Below are positions 10,899 through 19,594 of a DNA stretch of 64,000 nucleotides, in pieces (the stretch's first letter is position 1; every line of letters begins with the position of its first letter). The notes below the pieces were generated by a model. The model saw nothing but the letters and a program-made list of their open reading frames with translations, made no database searches and was not told the DNA's origin. The position numbers and the translations under genes are program-made. Origin of the DNA: Streptomyces canus 299MFChir4.1 (GTDB lineage: Bacteria > Actinomycetota > Actinomycetes > Streptomycetales > Streptomycetaceae); the NCBI RefSeq assembly GCF_000383615.1, contig NZ_KB911606.1:52928-116927 (forward strand). The letters are read 5' to 3'.

Positions 10899-11083
10899 CC
10901 ATACGGAGCGGAGCCGCCCCGTCCCTCCTGCCATAGTGAGTTTGATAAGACAGTTCTTCTGACGGTACCCCAGCATTGTGGGCCGAAGCCGCACGGGAGG
11001 GCTGCACGAACCCGTCTGCATGCTCCAACGGCGCGAGACCCGCTGGGGTTCCCGATCGTCTTACAGGGCTTGAGCCGTCTGGC

Positions 11084-11644
11084 TCAGCCGCCGTAGACGT
11101 GGGGCGCGAGCGTACCGACGAACGGGAGGTTGCGGTACTTCTCGGCGTAGTCGAGACCGTAACCCACGACGAACTCGTTGGGGATGTCGAAGCCCACCCA
11201 CTCCACGTCGATGGCGACCTTGGCGGCGTCCGGCTTGCGCAGCAGGGTGCACACCTTGAGCGACTCCGGCTCGCGCGAGCCCAGGTTCGACAGCAGCCAG
11301 GACAGCGTCAGGCCGGAGTCGATGATGTCCTCGACGATCAGGACGTGCCTGCCCTTGATGTCGGTGTCGAGGTCCTTGAGGATCCGCACCACGCCGGAGG
11401 ACTGGGTGCCCGCGCCGTAGGACGACACGGCCATCCAGTCCATGGTGACGGGGGTGGACAGCGCCCGGGCGAGGTCGGCCATGACCATCACCGCGCCCTT
11501 GAGGACGCCGACGATCAGCAGGTCCTTGCCCGCGTACTCCGCGTCGATCTTCGCGGCGAGCTCCACGAGCTTCGCGTCGATCTCTTCCTTGGTGATGAGT
11601 ACCTCTTTGAGGTCGGCACCCATGTCTTTCGCGTCCACCCGCAT
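11084..11644 (-). CDS. hpt: Hypoxanthine phosphoribosyltransferase
   Basis: 186 residues. Salvages hypoxanthine and guanine with PRPP to IMP and GMP. The PRPP-binding loop VLIVEDIIDSGLTLSWLL is exact, and WVGFDIPNEFVVGYGLDYAEKYRNLP carries the Mg and base-contact residues. ATG at 11644 is preferred; a GTG lies immediately before it and ATG at 11623 is the next alternative. It sits 51 bp downstream of tilS and upstream of ftsH, the order that is conserved across Gram-positive bacteria. Confidence 0.96.
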   Translation of the reverse strand: MRVDAKDMGADLKEVLITKEEIDAKLVELAAKIDAEYAGKDLLIVGVLKGAVMVMADLARALSTPVTMDWMAVSSYGAGTQSSGVVRILKDLDTDIKGRHVLIVEDIIDSGLTLSWLLSNLGSREPESLKVCTLLRKPDAAKVAIDVEWVGFDIPNEFVVGYGLDYAEKYRNLPFVGTLAPHVYGG

Positions 11645-11695
11645 CACTTTCGGTCGTCACACCAGCCGCCCGCCGCCCCCGGAGGGAGCAGGGGT

Positions 11696-12748
11696 TCAGC
11701 CTTGCCGAATCACCAGTCTGCCACCCTGCCGCTGGGCCACGACCTTGCCCGGGAGATTGATGACCCCCTGGCCGCGCCAGCCGGTGATCAGCCGGTCGAC
11801 TTCCTCGATGTGGCGGGCGAACAGGGATCCGGCCGGGGCGCCGGCCTCGATGGCCGCCTGGCGCAGGATGCGGCGGCGCACGGCGGGCGGCAGCGCGTAG
11901 AGCTTGGCGCACTCCAGGAGGCCTGCCGCGTCGCGTACGGAGGCCTCGGCCTGGCGGGCCCAGGTGTCGAGGGCGTCGGCGTCGTCGCGGGAGAGCTGGG
12001 CCGTGCGCGCGAGAGCCTCGACGACTCCTTTGCCGAGGGCCTTCTCCAGGGCGGGCAGACCTTCGTGGCGCAGCCGGGAGCGCGTGTAGGCGGGGTCGGT
12101 GTTGTGCGGGTCGTCCCACACGGGCAGGGACTGGACCATGCAGGCCTTGCGGGCGGTCTGCCGGTCGAGTCCCAGGAAGGGGCGGCGGTAACGGCGGGCG
12201 GCCCCCGGGCCGCCGGAGACGGCGGCCATGCCGGACAGCGAGCGGATTCCGGAGCCGCGGGCGAGGCCGAGCAGGACGGTCTCGGCCTGGTCGTCGCGGG
12301 TGTGGCCGAGCAGGACGGCGATCGCGCCCTGGCGTTCGGCCGCGGCGTCGAGGGCGGCGTAGCGGGCGTCTCGCGCGGCGGCCTCGGGTCCGCCTTCGCG
12401 GCCGACGGTCACGGCGGTGGACTCGACGGGGTCCAGGCCCAGTTCGCGCAGCCTGAGGACGACTTCCTCGGCGCGCAGGTCGGAGCCGGGCTGGAGGCCG
12501 TGGTCGACGGTCACGCCGCCGGCGCGGAGGCCGAGTTTGGGTGCCTCGAAGGCGAGGGCGGAGGCGAGGGCCATGGAGTCGGCGCCGCCGGAGCAGGCCA
12601 CGAGGACGAGCGGCGACGGCGGGCGCTCGTGCGGGCCCTGCTCGGCAGGAGCGTGCCGGCCGTCAGAGACGTGCAGGTCGTTGAGGATGTCGTGGAGGAC
12701 GCGGCGGACCGCCAGGCGTATCGCCGCGACCGCAGGATGGGGACCCAT
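11696..12748 (-). CDS. tilS: tRNA(Ile)-lysidine synthase
   Basis: 350 residues. Modifies C34 of the CAU-anticodon tRNA-Ile with lysine so that it reads AUA. The N-terminal PP-loop ATP-binding motif is ACSGGADSMALASAL, followed by VDHGLQPGS, a strongly conserved GHTRDDQAETVLLGLARGSG and RPFLG. Then comes VWDDPHNTDPAYTRSRLRHEGLPALE, the tRNA acceptor-contacting part. The C-terminal substrate-recognition domain is shorter than in E. coli, as is normal for actinobacteria. It is upstream of hpt in one transcriptional direction. Confidence 0.95.
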   Translation of the reverse strand: MGPHPAVAAIRLAVRRVLHDILNDLHVSDGRHAPAEQGPHERPPSPLVLVACSGGADSMALASALAFEAPKLGLRAGGVTVDHGLQPGSDLRAEEVVLRLRELGLDPVESTAVTVGREGGPEAAARDARYAALDAAAERQGAIAVLLGHTRDDQAETVLLGLARGSGIRSLSGMAAVSGGPGAARRYRRPFLGLDRQTARKACMVQSLPVWDDPHNTDPAYTRSRLRHEGLPALEKALGKGVVEALARTAQLSRDDADALDTWARQAEASVRDAAGLLECAKLYALPPAVRRRILRQAAIEAGAPAGSLFARHIEEVDRLITGWRGQGVINLPGKVVAQRQGGRLVIRQG

Positions 12749-12940
12749 GTCCGGTTCCCTTCATGAAGTTTTCGGGGGTGAGCCCGAGATTCGGTCACGC
12801 AGAGTGTGTAGATGGTGACAGAACCGGGCCGTTCCCCGAGCATTGCACGCCTACCCATCGCTCACGGTCCCTCGGACGGGTGATTGAAGGGGCGTTCGCC
12901 TGCCGTCGGCCGAATTCCTCTCACGACGTCCGTACACGGT

Positions 12941-14068
12941 TCACGACTCGGCCTTGCGGTGCACCCGCGCGACCCAGTCCGCCGGTTTGGCGATCTCCGT
13001 CTTGGTCGGGAGGGTGTTGGGTGAGGTCCACACGCGGTTGAAGCCGTCCATGCCGACCTGGTCGACGACGGCCCGCACGAAGCGCTCGCCGTCGCGGTAC
13101 TGCCGGAGTTTGGCGTCCAGGCCGAGCAGCTTGCGCAGGGCCATGTCCAGCCGGGAGGCGCCCTTGGCCCGCCGCTGCTGGAACTTCTCGCGGATCTCGG
13201 CGACGCTCGGCACGACCTCTGGGCCCACTCCGTCCATGACGAAGTCGGCGTGGCCCTCCAGGAGGGACATCACGGCGGTGAGCCGGCCGAGGATCTCCCG
13301 CTGGGCGGGCGTCTGCACGATCTCCACGAGGGAGCGCCCCCCGTCGTCGTCCACCTCGCCCTCGGGCCGGCCGCCGGCCAGCGACTGGGCGGCCTCCCTG
13401 ATGCGCTCCAGAACGGTCATGGGGTCGACCTCGGTCTCCCCCAGGAACGACTGGATTTCGCCCTCCAGGTGGTCGCGCAGCCAGGGCACGGCCGTGAACT
13501 GGGTACGGTGCGTCTCCTCGTGCAGACACACCCACAGGCGGAAGTCGTGGGGCTGGACGTCGAGTTCGCGCTCCACGTGCACGATGTTCGGGGCGACCAG
13601 AAGGAGTCGGCCGCCGCCGTTCTCGCCCGCCGGGAGTTCGCGGGTGGCCGGGGCGAAGGTCTCGTACTGGCCGAGGACGCGCGAGGACAGGAACGACAGC
13701 AGCATCCCGAGTTCGACGCCGGTCACCTTGCCGCCGACGGCGCCGAGGACCGCGCCGCCCGGGGTGTTGCCGCGCCGCTCCTGCATCTTCTCCAGGAGGG
13801 GCTTGAGGATCTCCCTGAACCCGGCGACGTTCGCCCGGATCCAGCCGGGTCGGTCGACGACGAGGACGGGAGTGTCGTGGACGCCTTCCGTCCCCATCCG
13901 GGTGAAGCCCCGGACGTGTTCCTCCGAGGCCTTGGCGTGCCGGCGCAGTTCCGCGACGACGGCCCTGGCCTCGTCGCGGCTCACGTCGGGGCCCGGCCGT
14001 ACGAGCCGGGTCGCGGTCGCCACCGCGAGATTCCAGTCGACCATCTCGGCACCACCGATGCTCGTCAT
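12941..14068 (-). CDS. Zinc-dependent metalloprotease-like protein (DUF2342)
   Basis: 375 residues. Actinobacterial family (DUF2342; annotated as zincin-like or 'coenzyme F420 biosynthesis associated'). A long helical N-terminal region with EDVSRDEARAV-type helices precedes FRLWVCLHEETHRTQFTAVPWL. The HExxH motif is H183-E-E-T-H187. A third ligand is expected in the later EGHADFVMDGVGPEVVPS (E-G-H-A-D), as in gluzincins. It ends with RFVRAVVDQVGMDGFNRVWTSP, which is the most conserved block of the family. Its substrate is unknown, and the F420 link is an annotation artefact as far as I can tell. It lies between dacB and tilS. Confidence 0.88.
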   Translation of the reverse strand: MTSIGGAEMVDWNLAVATATRLVRPGPDVSRDEARAVVAELRRHAKASEEHVRGFTRMGTEGVHDTPVLVVDRPGWIRANVAGFREILKPLLEKMQERRGNTPGGAVLGAVGGKVTGVELGMLLSFLSSRVLGQYETFAPATRELPAGENGGGRLLLVAPNIVHVERELDVQPHDFRLWVCLHEETHRTQFTAVPWLRDHLEGEIQSFLGETEVDPMTVLERIREAAQSLAGGRPEGEVDDDGGRSLVEIVQTPAQREILGRLTAVMSLLEGHADFVMDGVGPEVVPSVAEIREKFQQRRAKGASRLDMALRKLLGLDAKLRQYRDGERFVRAVVDQVGMDGFNRVWTSPNTLPTKTEIAKPADWVARVHRKAES

Positions 14069-14134
14069 GCGTCAACCGTACGTGAGCGGTCCCGCTTGGG
14101 GCAGGCCGCGCGGGAGGGCAAGGCGGACGCCGGG

Positions 14135-15766
14135 TCAGCCGCAGCCGCAGGCCGCCAGTGCCGAGGCCGTGCGGTCGAGCGCGCTCTGCGCCGCCCCCGG
14201 GTCCGTCGTGTCCTTGGCCAGGAACGCGAAGGCCAGCAGTCGGCCTTCCTGGTCGACGACTGTCCCGGCCAGGGTGTTCACCCCGGTCAGGGTGCCCGTC
14301 TTGGCCCGTACGACGCCTGCCGCGCCGTCCGTGTAACGGCTGGTCAGAGTGCCGGTGAAGCCCGCCACCGGAAGGCCGGTGAGGACGGGGCGCAGCTCCG
14401 GCCGGGCCGGGTCGCCCGCCTTCACCAGCAGGGCGGTCAGCAGATTCGCCGTGAGCCGGTCTGCGCGGTCGAGTCCGCTGCCGTCGTGGAACTGCGCGCC
14501 GGCCAGCGGGAGTCCGAGCTTTCTCAGCCGGTCGCGGATGGCGGTGCCGCCGCCCTCGAAGTCGGCGCGCCGGCGGTCCGCCACGGCGGTCTGGCGGGCG
14601 AGGGCCTCGGCGATGTCGTTGTCGCTGTTGGTCAGCATGCGTTCGACCAGGGCGGACAGGGGCGGTGAGGACACCTCGGCGAGGTTCTCGGCGCGGCCGG
14701 TCGCCTTGGAGGGGCCGGGGGACGTCGTCTTGACGCCGTCCGCCGCGAGGAACCGCGCGAACGTGCGGGTGGCGTCCAACGCCGGGTCGCTCACACGCGC
14801 GACGGGGCCCCTCACGGAGTCGTCGGTGCGGGCCTCGTCCGCCATCAGCGCGCTGACGGGGGCGAGGTTGTCGTTGACCCCGATCGGGTGGATCTCGGAA
14901 CCCGCGTAGAGGGTCTTGTCGTAGGAGAGCGTGACGGCCGTGATGTCGCGCTTCTTGAGGGCCGCGGCGGTCTCGTGGGCCAGTTCGCGCAGGCTCGCCC
15001 AGCCTCCGGCGTCCGCACGGGCGGTGAGCGTGGGGTCGCCGCCGCCGACGAGGACGAGTTCCCTGGTGTCGGGTTCCAGGGCCGTGCGGGTGGTGAGGCG
15101 GTGGTCGGCGCCGAGGGCGGACAGGGCGGCGACGGCGGTGGCGATCTTCGTGGTGGAGGCGGGGATCAGCGCCGTGCCGGCGCCCGCGCCGTAGAGCCGC
15201 CTGCCGCTGGCGACGTCCACGACGGCCGCCGTGTGGCGGGTGCCGAGCGCGGTGTTGCCGAGGAGCGGGCCGAGGACGGCGGCCAGGGCTTTTCCGGTGG
15301 GGCCGGACTTCACCGTGTTGGTCCCGCCGCCCAGTCCGACGAGCACGGACGCGGCGCTCGGGGCGGGGCGCGGCCCCGTGGCCGTCGTACCGGAATCACC
15401 CGCGTGATCTGTGCCACCCGTCCGTTCGAGCGCGACCGCCCGGTCCCGCTCGGCCGTACGCTGACCCGAGGAGTCCCACGGACCGGCGGCGGTCACCACG
15501 GTGGCGGCCAGCGCCAGACCGGCGCCGGCGGCGCCCGCGGTGTACTGCCAGGTCTTGACGGTCTTCGGCCGGGTCATCCCGGCAAACCGTGTGACCTGCG
15601 GTTTCACGGCGGCGGCGGTCCGTGCGAGATACGGCCGTACGGTGTCCGTGGCCCGGGTCAGTCCTGGACGTACGGCGTCCGCGGCGCGTGCCAGACGCGG
15701 TCGTACGGCGTTCGCGATCCGCGTCACCCGCGGTCCCGCGTCCCGCCAAGGCCTCAGTTCAGGCAC
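14135..15766 (-). CDS. dacB: D-alanyl-D-alanine carboxypeptidase/endopeptidase (class C PBP, S13)
   Basis: 543 residues from GTG at 15766 with AAAGGGG 9 nt upstream; a TTG two codons earlier is possible. Trims or cleaves peptidoglycan cross-links outside the membrane. Catalytic motifs are complete: S204-T-T-K207 in PASTTKIATAVAAL, S-D-N in TNSDNDIAEALARQ, and K-T-G in VVRAKTGTLTGVNTLAG. A transmembrane or signal-anchor segment (about 79-98) is preceded by about 78 cytosolic residues holding five imperfect 11-residue repeats (T/A-R-x-A-x-x-V-R-P-x-L, residues 15-69). That N-terminal repeat is unusual. The divergent neighbour is ppa. Confidence 0.93.
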   Translation of the reverse strand: MPELRPWRDAGPRVTRIANAVRPRLARAADAVRPGLTRATDTVRPYLARTAAAVKPQVTRFAGMTRPKTVKTWQYTAGAAGAGLALAATVVTAAGPWDSSGQRTAERDRAVALERTGGTDHAGDSGTTATGPRPAPSAASVLVGLGGGTNTVKSGPTGKALAAVLGPLLGNTALGTRHTAAVVDVASGRRLYGAGAGTALIPASTTKIATAVAALSALGADHRLTTRTALEPDTRELVLVGGGDPTLTARADAGGWASLRELAHETAAALKKRDITAVTLSYDKTLYAGSEIHPIGVNDNLAPVSALMADEARTDDSVRGPVARVSDPALDATRTFARFLAADGVKTTSPGPSKATGRAENLAEVSSPPLSALVERMLTNSDNDIAEALARQTAVADRRRADFEGGGTAIRDRLRKLGLPLAGAQFHDGSGLDRADRLTANLLTALLVKAGDPARPELRPVLTGLPVAGFTGTLTSRYTDGAAGVVRAKTGTLTGVNTLAGTVVDQEGRLLAFAFLAKDTTDPGAAQSALDRTASALAACGCG

Positions 15767-15851
15767 GACCAACAGCCCCTTTCGCGATCACACACCTGCG
15801 TGAGGGACACTTAACCACCAGAACTATGTGTTGATCATGGAGGAGCCACCG

Positions 15852-16343
15852 GTGGAGTTCGACGTCACGATCGAGATCCCGAAGGGTTCGCGGAACAAGT
15901 ACGAGGTGGACCACGAGACCGGTCGGATCCGCCTGGACCGTCGACTCTTCACCTCGACCGCCTACCCGACCGACTACGGATTCGTCGAGAACACCCTCGG
16001 CGAGGACGGCGACCCGCTGGACGCGCTGGTCATTCTTGACGAGCCGACGTTCCCGGGCTGCCTCATCAAGTGCCGTGCGATCGGCATGTTCCGGATGACG
16101 GACGAGGCCGGCGGCGACGACAAGCTGCTGTGCGTCCCGGCGACGGACCCGCGCGTGGAGCACCTGCGCGACATCCACCACGTCTCCGAGTTCGACCGCC
16201 TGGAGATCCAGCACTTCTTCGAGGTCTACAAGGACCTGGAGCCCGGCAAGTCCGTCGAGGGCGCCGACTGGGTCGGCCGTGTCGACGCCGAGGCCGAGAT
16301 CGAGCGGTCCTACAAGCGCTTCAAGGACCAGGGCGGCCACTGA
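15852..16343 (+). CDS. ppa: Inorganic pyrophosphatase, family I
   Basis: 163 residues. Hydrolyses PPi to phosphate, pulling biosynthetic reactions forward. Metal-binding core DEPTFPGCLIKCRAIG and, just before, the signature DGDPLDALVI are present, as are IPKGSRNKYEVDHETG and AYPTDYGFVENTL. GTG at 15852 is chosen because GGAGGAG at 15839-15845 lies 6 nt before it. Starts further upstream would bury this site. A membrane proton-pumping pyrophosphatase (hppA) lies at the far end of the window, so the organism has both systems. Confidence 0.97.
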   Translation: MEFDVTIEIPKGSRNKYEVDHETGRIRLDRRLFTSTAYPTDYGFVENTLGEDGDPLDALVILDEPTFPGCLIKCRAIGMFRMTDEAGGDDKLLCVPATDPRVEHLRDIHHVSEFDRLEIQHFFEVYKDLEPGKSVEGADWVGRVDAEAEIERSYKRFKDQGGH

Positions 16344-16357
16344 GCCCTGTGCCCCGG

Positions 16358-16387
16358 ACGGGCCGCACGCGCACGCGTGCGGCCCGT
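16358..16387. terminator. Hairpin terminator after ppa
   Basis: Inverted repeat of 14 bp, ACGGGCCGCACGCG (16358-16371) and its complement at 16374-16387. The usable loop is a few bases larger than the formal 2 nt. It begins 15 bp after the ppa stop. No T-tract. Confidence 0.65.
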
Positions 16388-16444
16388 TCGTGCGCCCGCG
16401 CATACTGAGGCCTACGGAATGTGTCGTTCAGGGAGCGTTACGGA

Positions 16445-18112
16445 GTGACGGAGGCGGAGCACCGCAAGCCGCAGTCGGACGAGGCCAGGAGTTTCTACGA
16501 CTCCGAGATCACGTCCGAGTTCGCCGTTCCCGACGGGCTCGCCGTGCCGAGAACCGTCGGCGGTGAGCCGGAGACCACGTCGGAGTTCGCGCTGCCGAAG
16601 GGGCTGGACGTTCCGCAGCCGTCGGCCGTGGAGCCGGAGAAGTCGGCGTTCAGTACGCCCCGCACCTACAGCGCGAAGGACGCGCCGCCCGCGTTCACCC
16701 CGCCGACCGGCATACCGGTGGTCAGTCTCACCAAGGACCTGCCCTGGCAGGACCGGATGCGCACGATGCTGCGGATGCCGGTGGCCGAGCGGCCCGCGCC
16801 GGAGCCGGTGCAGAAGTCCGAGGACGACGCCGGTCCGGCCGTCCCGCGCGTGCTCGACCTGACGCTGCGTATCGGGGAGTTGCTGCTGGCGGGCGGTGAG
16901 GGCGCGGAGGACGTGGAGGCGGCGATGTTCGCCGTCTGCCGGTCCTACGGCCTGGACCGCTGCGAGCCGGGGGTGACCTTCACGCTGCTGTCGATCTCGT
17001 ACCAGCCGTCGCTCGTGGACGACCCCGTGACGGCCTCCAGGACGGTGCGGCGGCGCGGCACCGACTACACGCGCCTCGCGGCCGTGTTCCGGCTCGTGGA
17101 CGACCTCACCGACCCCGAGACGGCCATCTCCCTGGAGGACGCCTACCGGCGGCTCGCGGAGATCCGCCGCAACCGGCACCCGTATCCGACCTGGGTGCTC
17201 ACCTCGGCGAGCGGGCTGCTCGCGGGCGCGGCCTCCGTGCTGGTCGGCGGTGACCTGCTCGTCTTCGTCGCGGCCATGCTGGGCGCGATGCTCGGCGACC
17301 GGCTGGCCTGGCTGTGCGCGGGGCGCGGGCTGCCGGAGTTCTACCAGTTCACGGTCGCCGCGATGCCGCCCGCCGCGATCGGGATCGCGCTGACGCTGGC
17401 CCATGTGGACGTGAAGGCGTCCGCGGTCATCACCGGTGGGCTGTTCGCGCTGCTGCCCGGGCGGGCGCTGGTGGCGGGCGTCCAGGACGGTCTGACCGGC
17501 TTCTACATCACCGCGTCGGCCCGGCTCCTGGAGGTCATGTACTTCTTCGTGGGCATCGTGGTGGGCGTGCTGGTGATGCTCTACGTCGGGGTGCAGCTGG
17601 GGGCTCATCTCAATCCCGACGAGGCGCTGTCGACGGATCCGCGGCCGCTGTGGCAGATCGCGGCGTCGATGCTGCTGTCGCTGACGTTCGCGGTGCTGTT
17701 GCAGCAGGAACGATCCACCGTGCTGGCCGTCACCCTGAACGGCGGTGTCGCGTGGTGCGTGTACGGCGCGATGCACGACACCGGCGAGTTCTCCCCGGTC
17801 GCCTCCACGGCGGTGGCGGCGGGGCTGGTCGGCCTGTTCGGGCAGCTGCTGTCCCGGTACCGGTTCGCCTCCGCGCTGCCGTACACGACCGCGGCGATCG
17901 GGCCCCTGCTGCCGGGTTCCGCGACCTACTTCGGGTTGTTGTCGATCGCCGGGAACCAGGTCGACGAGGGGCTGGTGTCGCTGTCGAAGGCGGCGGCTCT
18001 GGCCATGGCCATCGCCATCGGGGTCAACCTCGGGTCCGAGATCTCCCGGCTGTTCCTGAGGGTCGGTTCCGCGGGGAAGCGGCGGGCCGCCAAGCGGACG
18101 CGCGGATTCTGA
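16445..18112 (+). CDS. Threonine/serine exporter family protein (ThrE-like)
   Basis: 555 residues from GTG at 16445, with GGGAG at 16431-16435. A non-conserved hydrophilic N-terminus of about 130 residues contains two repeats of the E-x-T-S-E-F-A-x-P-x-G-L-x-V-P type. Then comes the soluble ThrE domain (about 145-260: LDLTLRIGELLLAGGEGAEDVEAAM) and about ten transmembrane helices split into the ThrE and ThrE_2 halves. Corynebacterium ThrE exports threonine and serine with the proton motive force; substrate here is inferred from the family. It converges with the DedA gene with an 18-bp gap. Confidence 0.88.
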   Translation: MTEAEHRKPQSDEARSFYDSEITSEFAVPDGLAVPRTVGGEPETTSEFALPKGLDVPQPSAVEPEKSAFSTPRTYSAKDAPPAFTPPTGIPVVSLTKDLPWQDRMRTMLRMPVAERPAPEPVQKSEDDAGPAVPRVLDLTLRIGELLLAGGEGAEDVEAAMFAVCRSYGLDRCEPGVTFTLLSISYQPSLVDDPVTASRTVRRRGTDYTRLAAVFRLVDDLTDPETAISLEDAYRRLAEIRRNRHPYPTWVLTSASGLLAGAASVLVGGDLLVFVAAMLGAMLGDRLAWLCAGRGLPEFYQFTVAAMPPAAIGIALTLAHVDVKASAVITGGLFALLPGRALVAGVQDGLTGFYITASARLLEVMYFFVGIVVGVLVMLYVGVQLGAHLNPDEALSTDPRPLWQIAASMLLSLTFAVLLQQERSTVLAVTLNGGVAWCVYGAMHDTGEFSPVASTAVAAGLVGLFGQLLSRYRFASALPYTTAAIGPLLPGSATYFGLLSIAGNQVDEGLVSLSKAAALAMAIAIGVNLGSEISRLFLRVGSAGKRRAAKRTRGF

Positions 18113-18130
18113 CCCCCGTCCCGGTGGCTG

Positions 18131-19057
18131 TCAGTACCCCTGGTTGTACGGGTTCTGCTGCCCGTACTGCTGGTTCTGCTGCCCGTACTGCTGGTTCTGC
18201 TCGCCGTACTGCTGATTGCCGTAACCCTGCGGGTACTGCTGGGCGTAGGGCTGCTGTTGCTGCGGCTGCTGGGCGTAGGGCTGCTGTTGCTGCTGGCCGT
18301 AGTACTGGTCGTAGCCGTTGTGCTGCTGCGGGGAGTGGGGAGGCTGCTGCTCGTCGTCGGACGGGATGCGGCGCAGCTGGGTCGTCGCGTCGTCCATGGG
18401 CTGGTACGGCTGCTGCGGCGGGGCCTGCGCGGCCGCCCGCTTCCTCTTGGAGCGCTCGCGCAGGTACTCGATGAGGATCGGGACCACCGAGACCAGGACG
18501 ATCAGGACCAGGATCGCCTCGACGTTCTTCTTGATGACGTCGATCTGGCCGAGCCAGTAGCCGGCGAGGGTGACGCCGGTGCCCCAGGCCACGCCGCCGA
18601 TGAGGTTGTACGTCAGGAAGGTGCGGTACTTCATTCGGCCGGCGCCCGCCACGATGGGGGCGAAGGTCCGCACGATCGGCACGAAGCGGGCCAGGACGAT
18701 CGCCTTGGGGCCGAACTTCTCCATGAACTCGTGGGCCTTCTCCAGGTTCTCCTGCTTGAAGAGCTTGGAGTTGGGGCGGCTGAAGAGCCTCGGGCCGAAG
18801 AACTTGCCGATCATGTAGCCGACCTGGTCACCGAGGACGGCCGCGAGCACGATGAGCGCGCACACCAGCCACAGCGGCTGGCTGATGAGATGCCCCTCGG
18901 CCACGAAGAGACCCGCCGTGAACAGCAGGGAGTCGCCCGGCAGGAACGCGAAGAGGCCCGACTCGGCGAAGACGATCAGCAGGATTCCGGGGAGGCTGAA
19001 CGTCTCGATCAGATAGTCGGGGCTGAGCCACTCGGGGCCGAGCGCGAGCGTGGTCAC
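18131..19057 (-). CDS. DedA-family membrane protein with Q/N/Y-rich tail
   Basis: 308 residues from GTG at 19057 (AGGAG 10 nt upstream). Residues 1-200 are a standard DedA protein: ESGLFAFLPGDSLLFTAGLFV (re-entrant loop motif), VGYMIGKFFGPRLF, KAIVLARFVPIVRTFAPIVAGAGRM and five or so hydrophobic segments. DedA proteins are lipid carriers (undecaprenyl-phosphate or phospholipid flippases) that depend on the proton motive force. Residues about 215-308 are very different: a tail of Gln, Asn, Tyr, Pro and Gly with QQNQQYGQ repeats, coded by a tandem CTGCTGGTTCTGCTGCCCGTA-type array at about 18145-18215. The tail looks prion-like or condensate-forming and is cytosolic. Confidence 0.9.
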   Translation of the reverse strand: MTTLALGPEWLSPDYLIETFSLPGILLIVFAESGLFAFLPGDSLLFTAGLFVAEGHLISQPLWLVCALIVLAAVLGDQVGYMIGKFFGPRLFSRPNSKLFKQENLEKAHEFMEKFGPKAIVLARFVPIVRTFAPIVAGAGRMKYRTFLTYNLIGGVAWGTGVTLAGYWLGQIDVIKKNVEAILVLIVLVSVVPILIEYLRERSKRKRAAAQAPPQQPYQPMDDATTQLRRIPSDDEQQPPHSPQQHNGYDQYYGQQQQQPYAQQPQQQQPYAQQYPQGYGNQQYGEQNQQYGQQNQQYGQQNPYNQGY

Positions 19058-19191
19058 GGGATTGTGGCTCCTGCGTGTGGGGATCGGGGCTGGGACTGGC
19101 TGCCCTCAAGTATCAACGCAACCGCGGTGGCCCAGGTTCCATGGGGGTCCCCAGGATGCACTGTGCTCCGTCTGGGACAAAGCTGTGAGCC

Positions 19192-19557
19192 ATGGGTATT
19201 GACGAATACGGCGGCGGCCAGGGGCCTCGGCCCGACGTTCTCGTGGTGACCACGAACGACGTGCCCGGTCACCGGGTCCAGGAGGTGCTGGGCGAGGTCT
19301 TCGGGTTGACCGTGCGCTCCCGGCACATCGGCAGCCAGATCGGCGCCGGGCTGAAGTCGATGGTCGGCGGCGAGCTCAAGGGGCTCACCAAAACGCTGGT
19401 GCAGACCCGCAACCAGGCCATGGAACGGCTCGTCGAGCAGGCACGCGCGCGTGGGGCGAACGCCGTGCTGATGTTCCGCTTCGACGTGACCGAGGCGGCG
19501 GACGTCGGCACGGAGGTGTGCGCCTACGGGACGGCGGTGGTCCTGGCCCGGGAGTGA
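19192..19557 (+). CDS. YbjQ-family (UPF0145) protein
   Basis: 121 residues. Matches the heavy-metal-binding-domain/YbjQ family: VLVVTTNDVPGHRVQEVLGEVFGLTVRS, then IGAGLKSMVGGELKGLTKTLVQTRNQAMERLVEQARARGANAVLMFRFD. The family forms beta-rich pentamers; the name derives from a weak metal-binding prediction and no activity is established. There is no Cys cluster for metal (a single Cys near the end). A divergent promoter with the DedA gene lies in 19058-19191. Confidence 0.85.
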   Translation: MGIDEYGGGQGPRPDVLVVTTNDVPGHRVQEVLGEVFGLTVRSRHIGSQIGAGLKSMVGGELKGLTKTLVQTRNQAMERLVEQARARGANAVLMFRFDVTEAADVGTEVCAYGTAVVLARE

Positions 19558-19594
19558 CCCGTACGGGATCCCGGGTCACTCCCGGGCCAGGACG

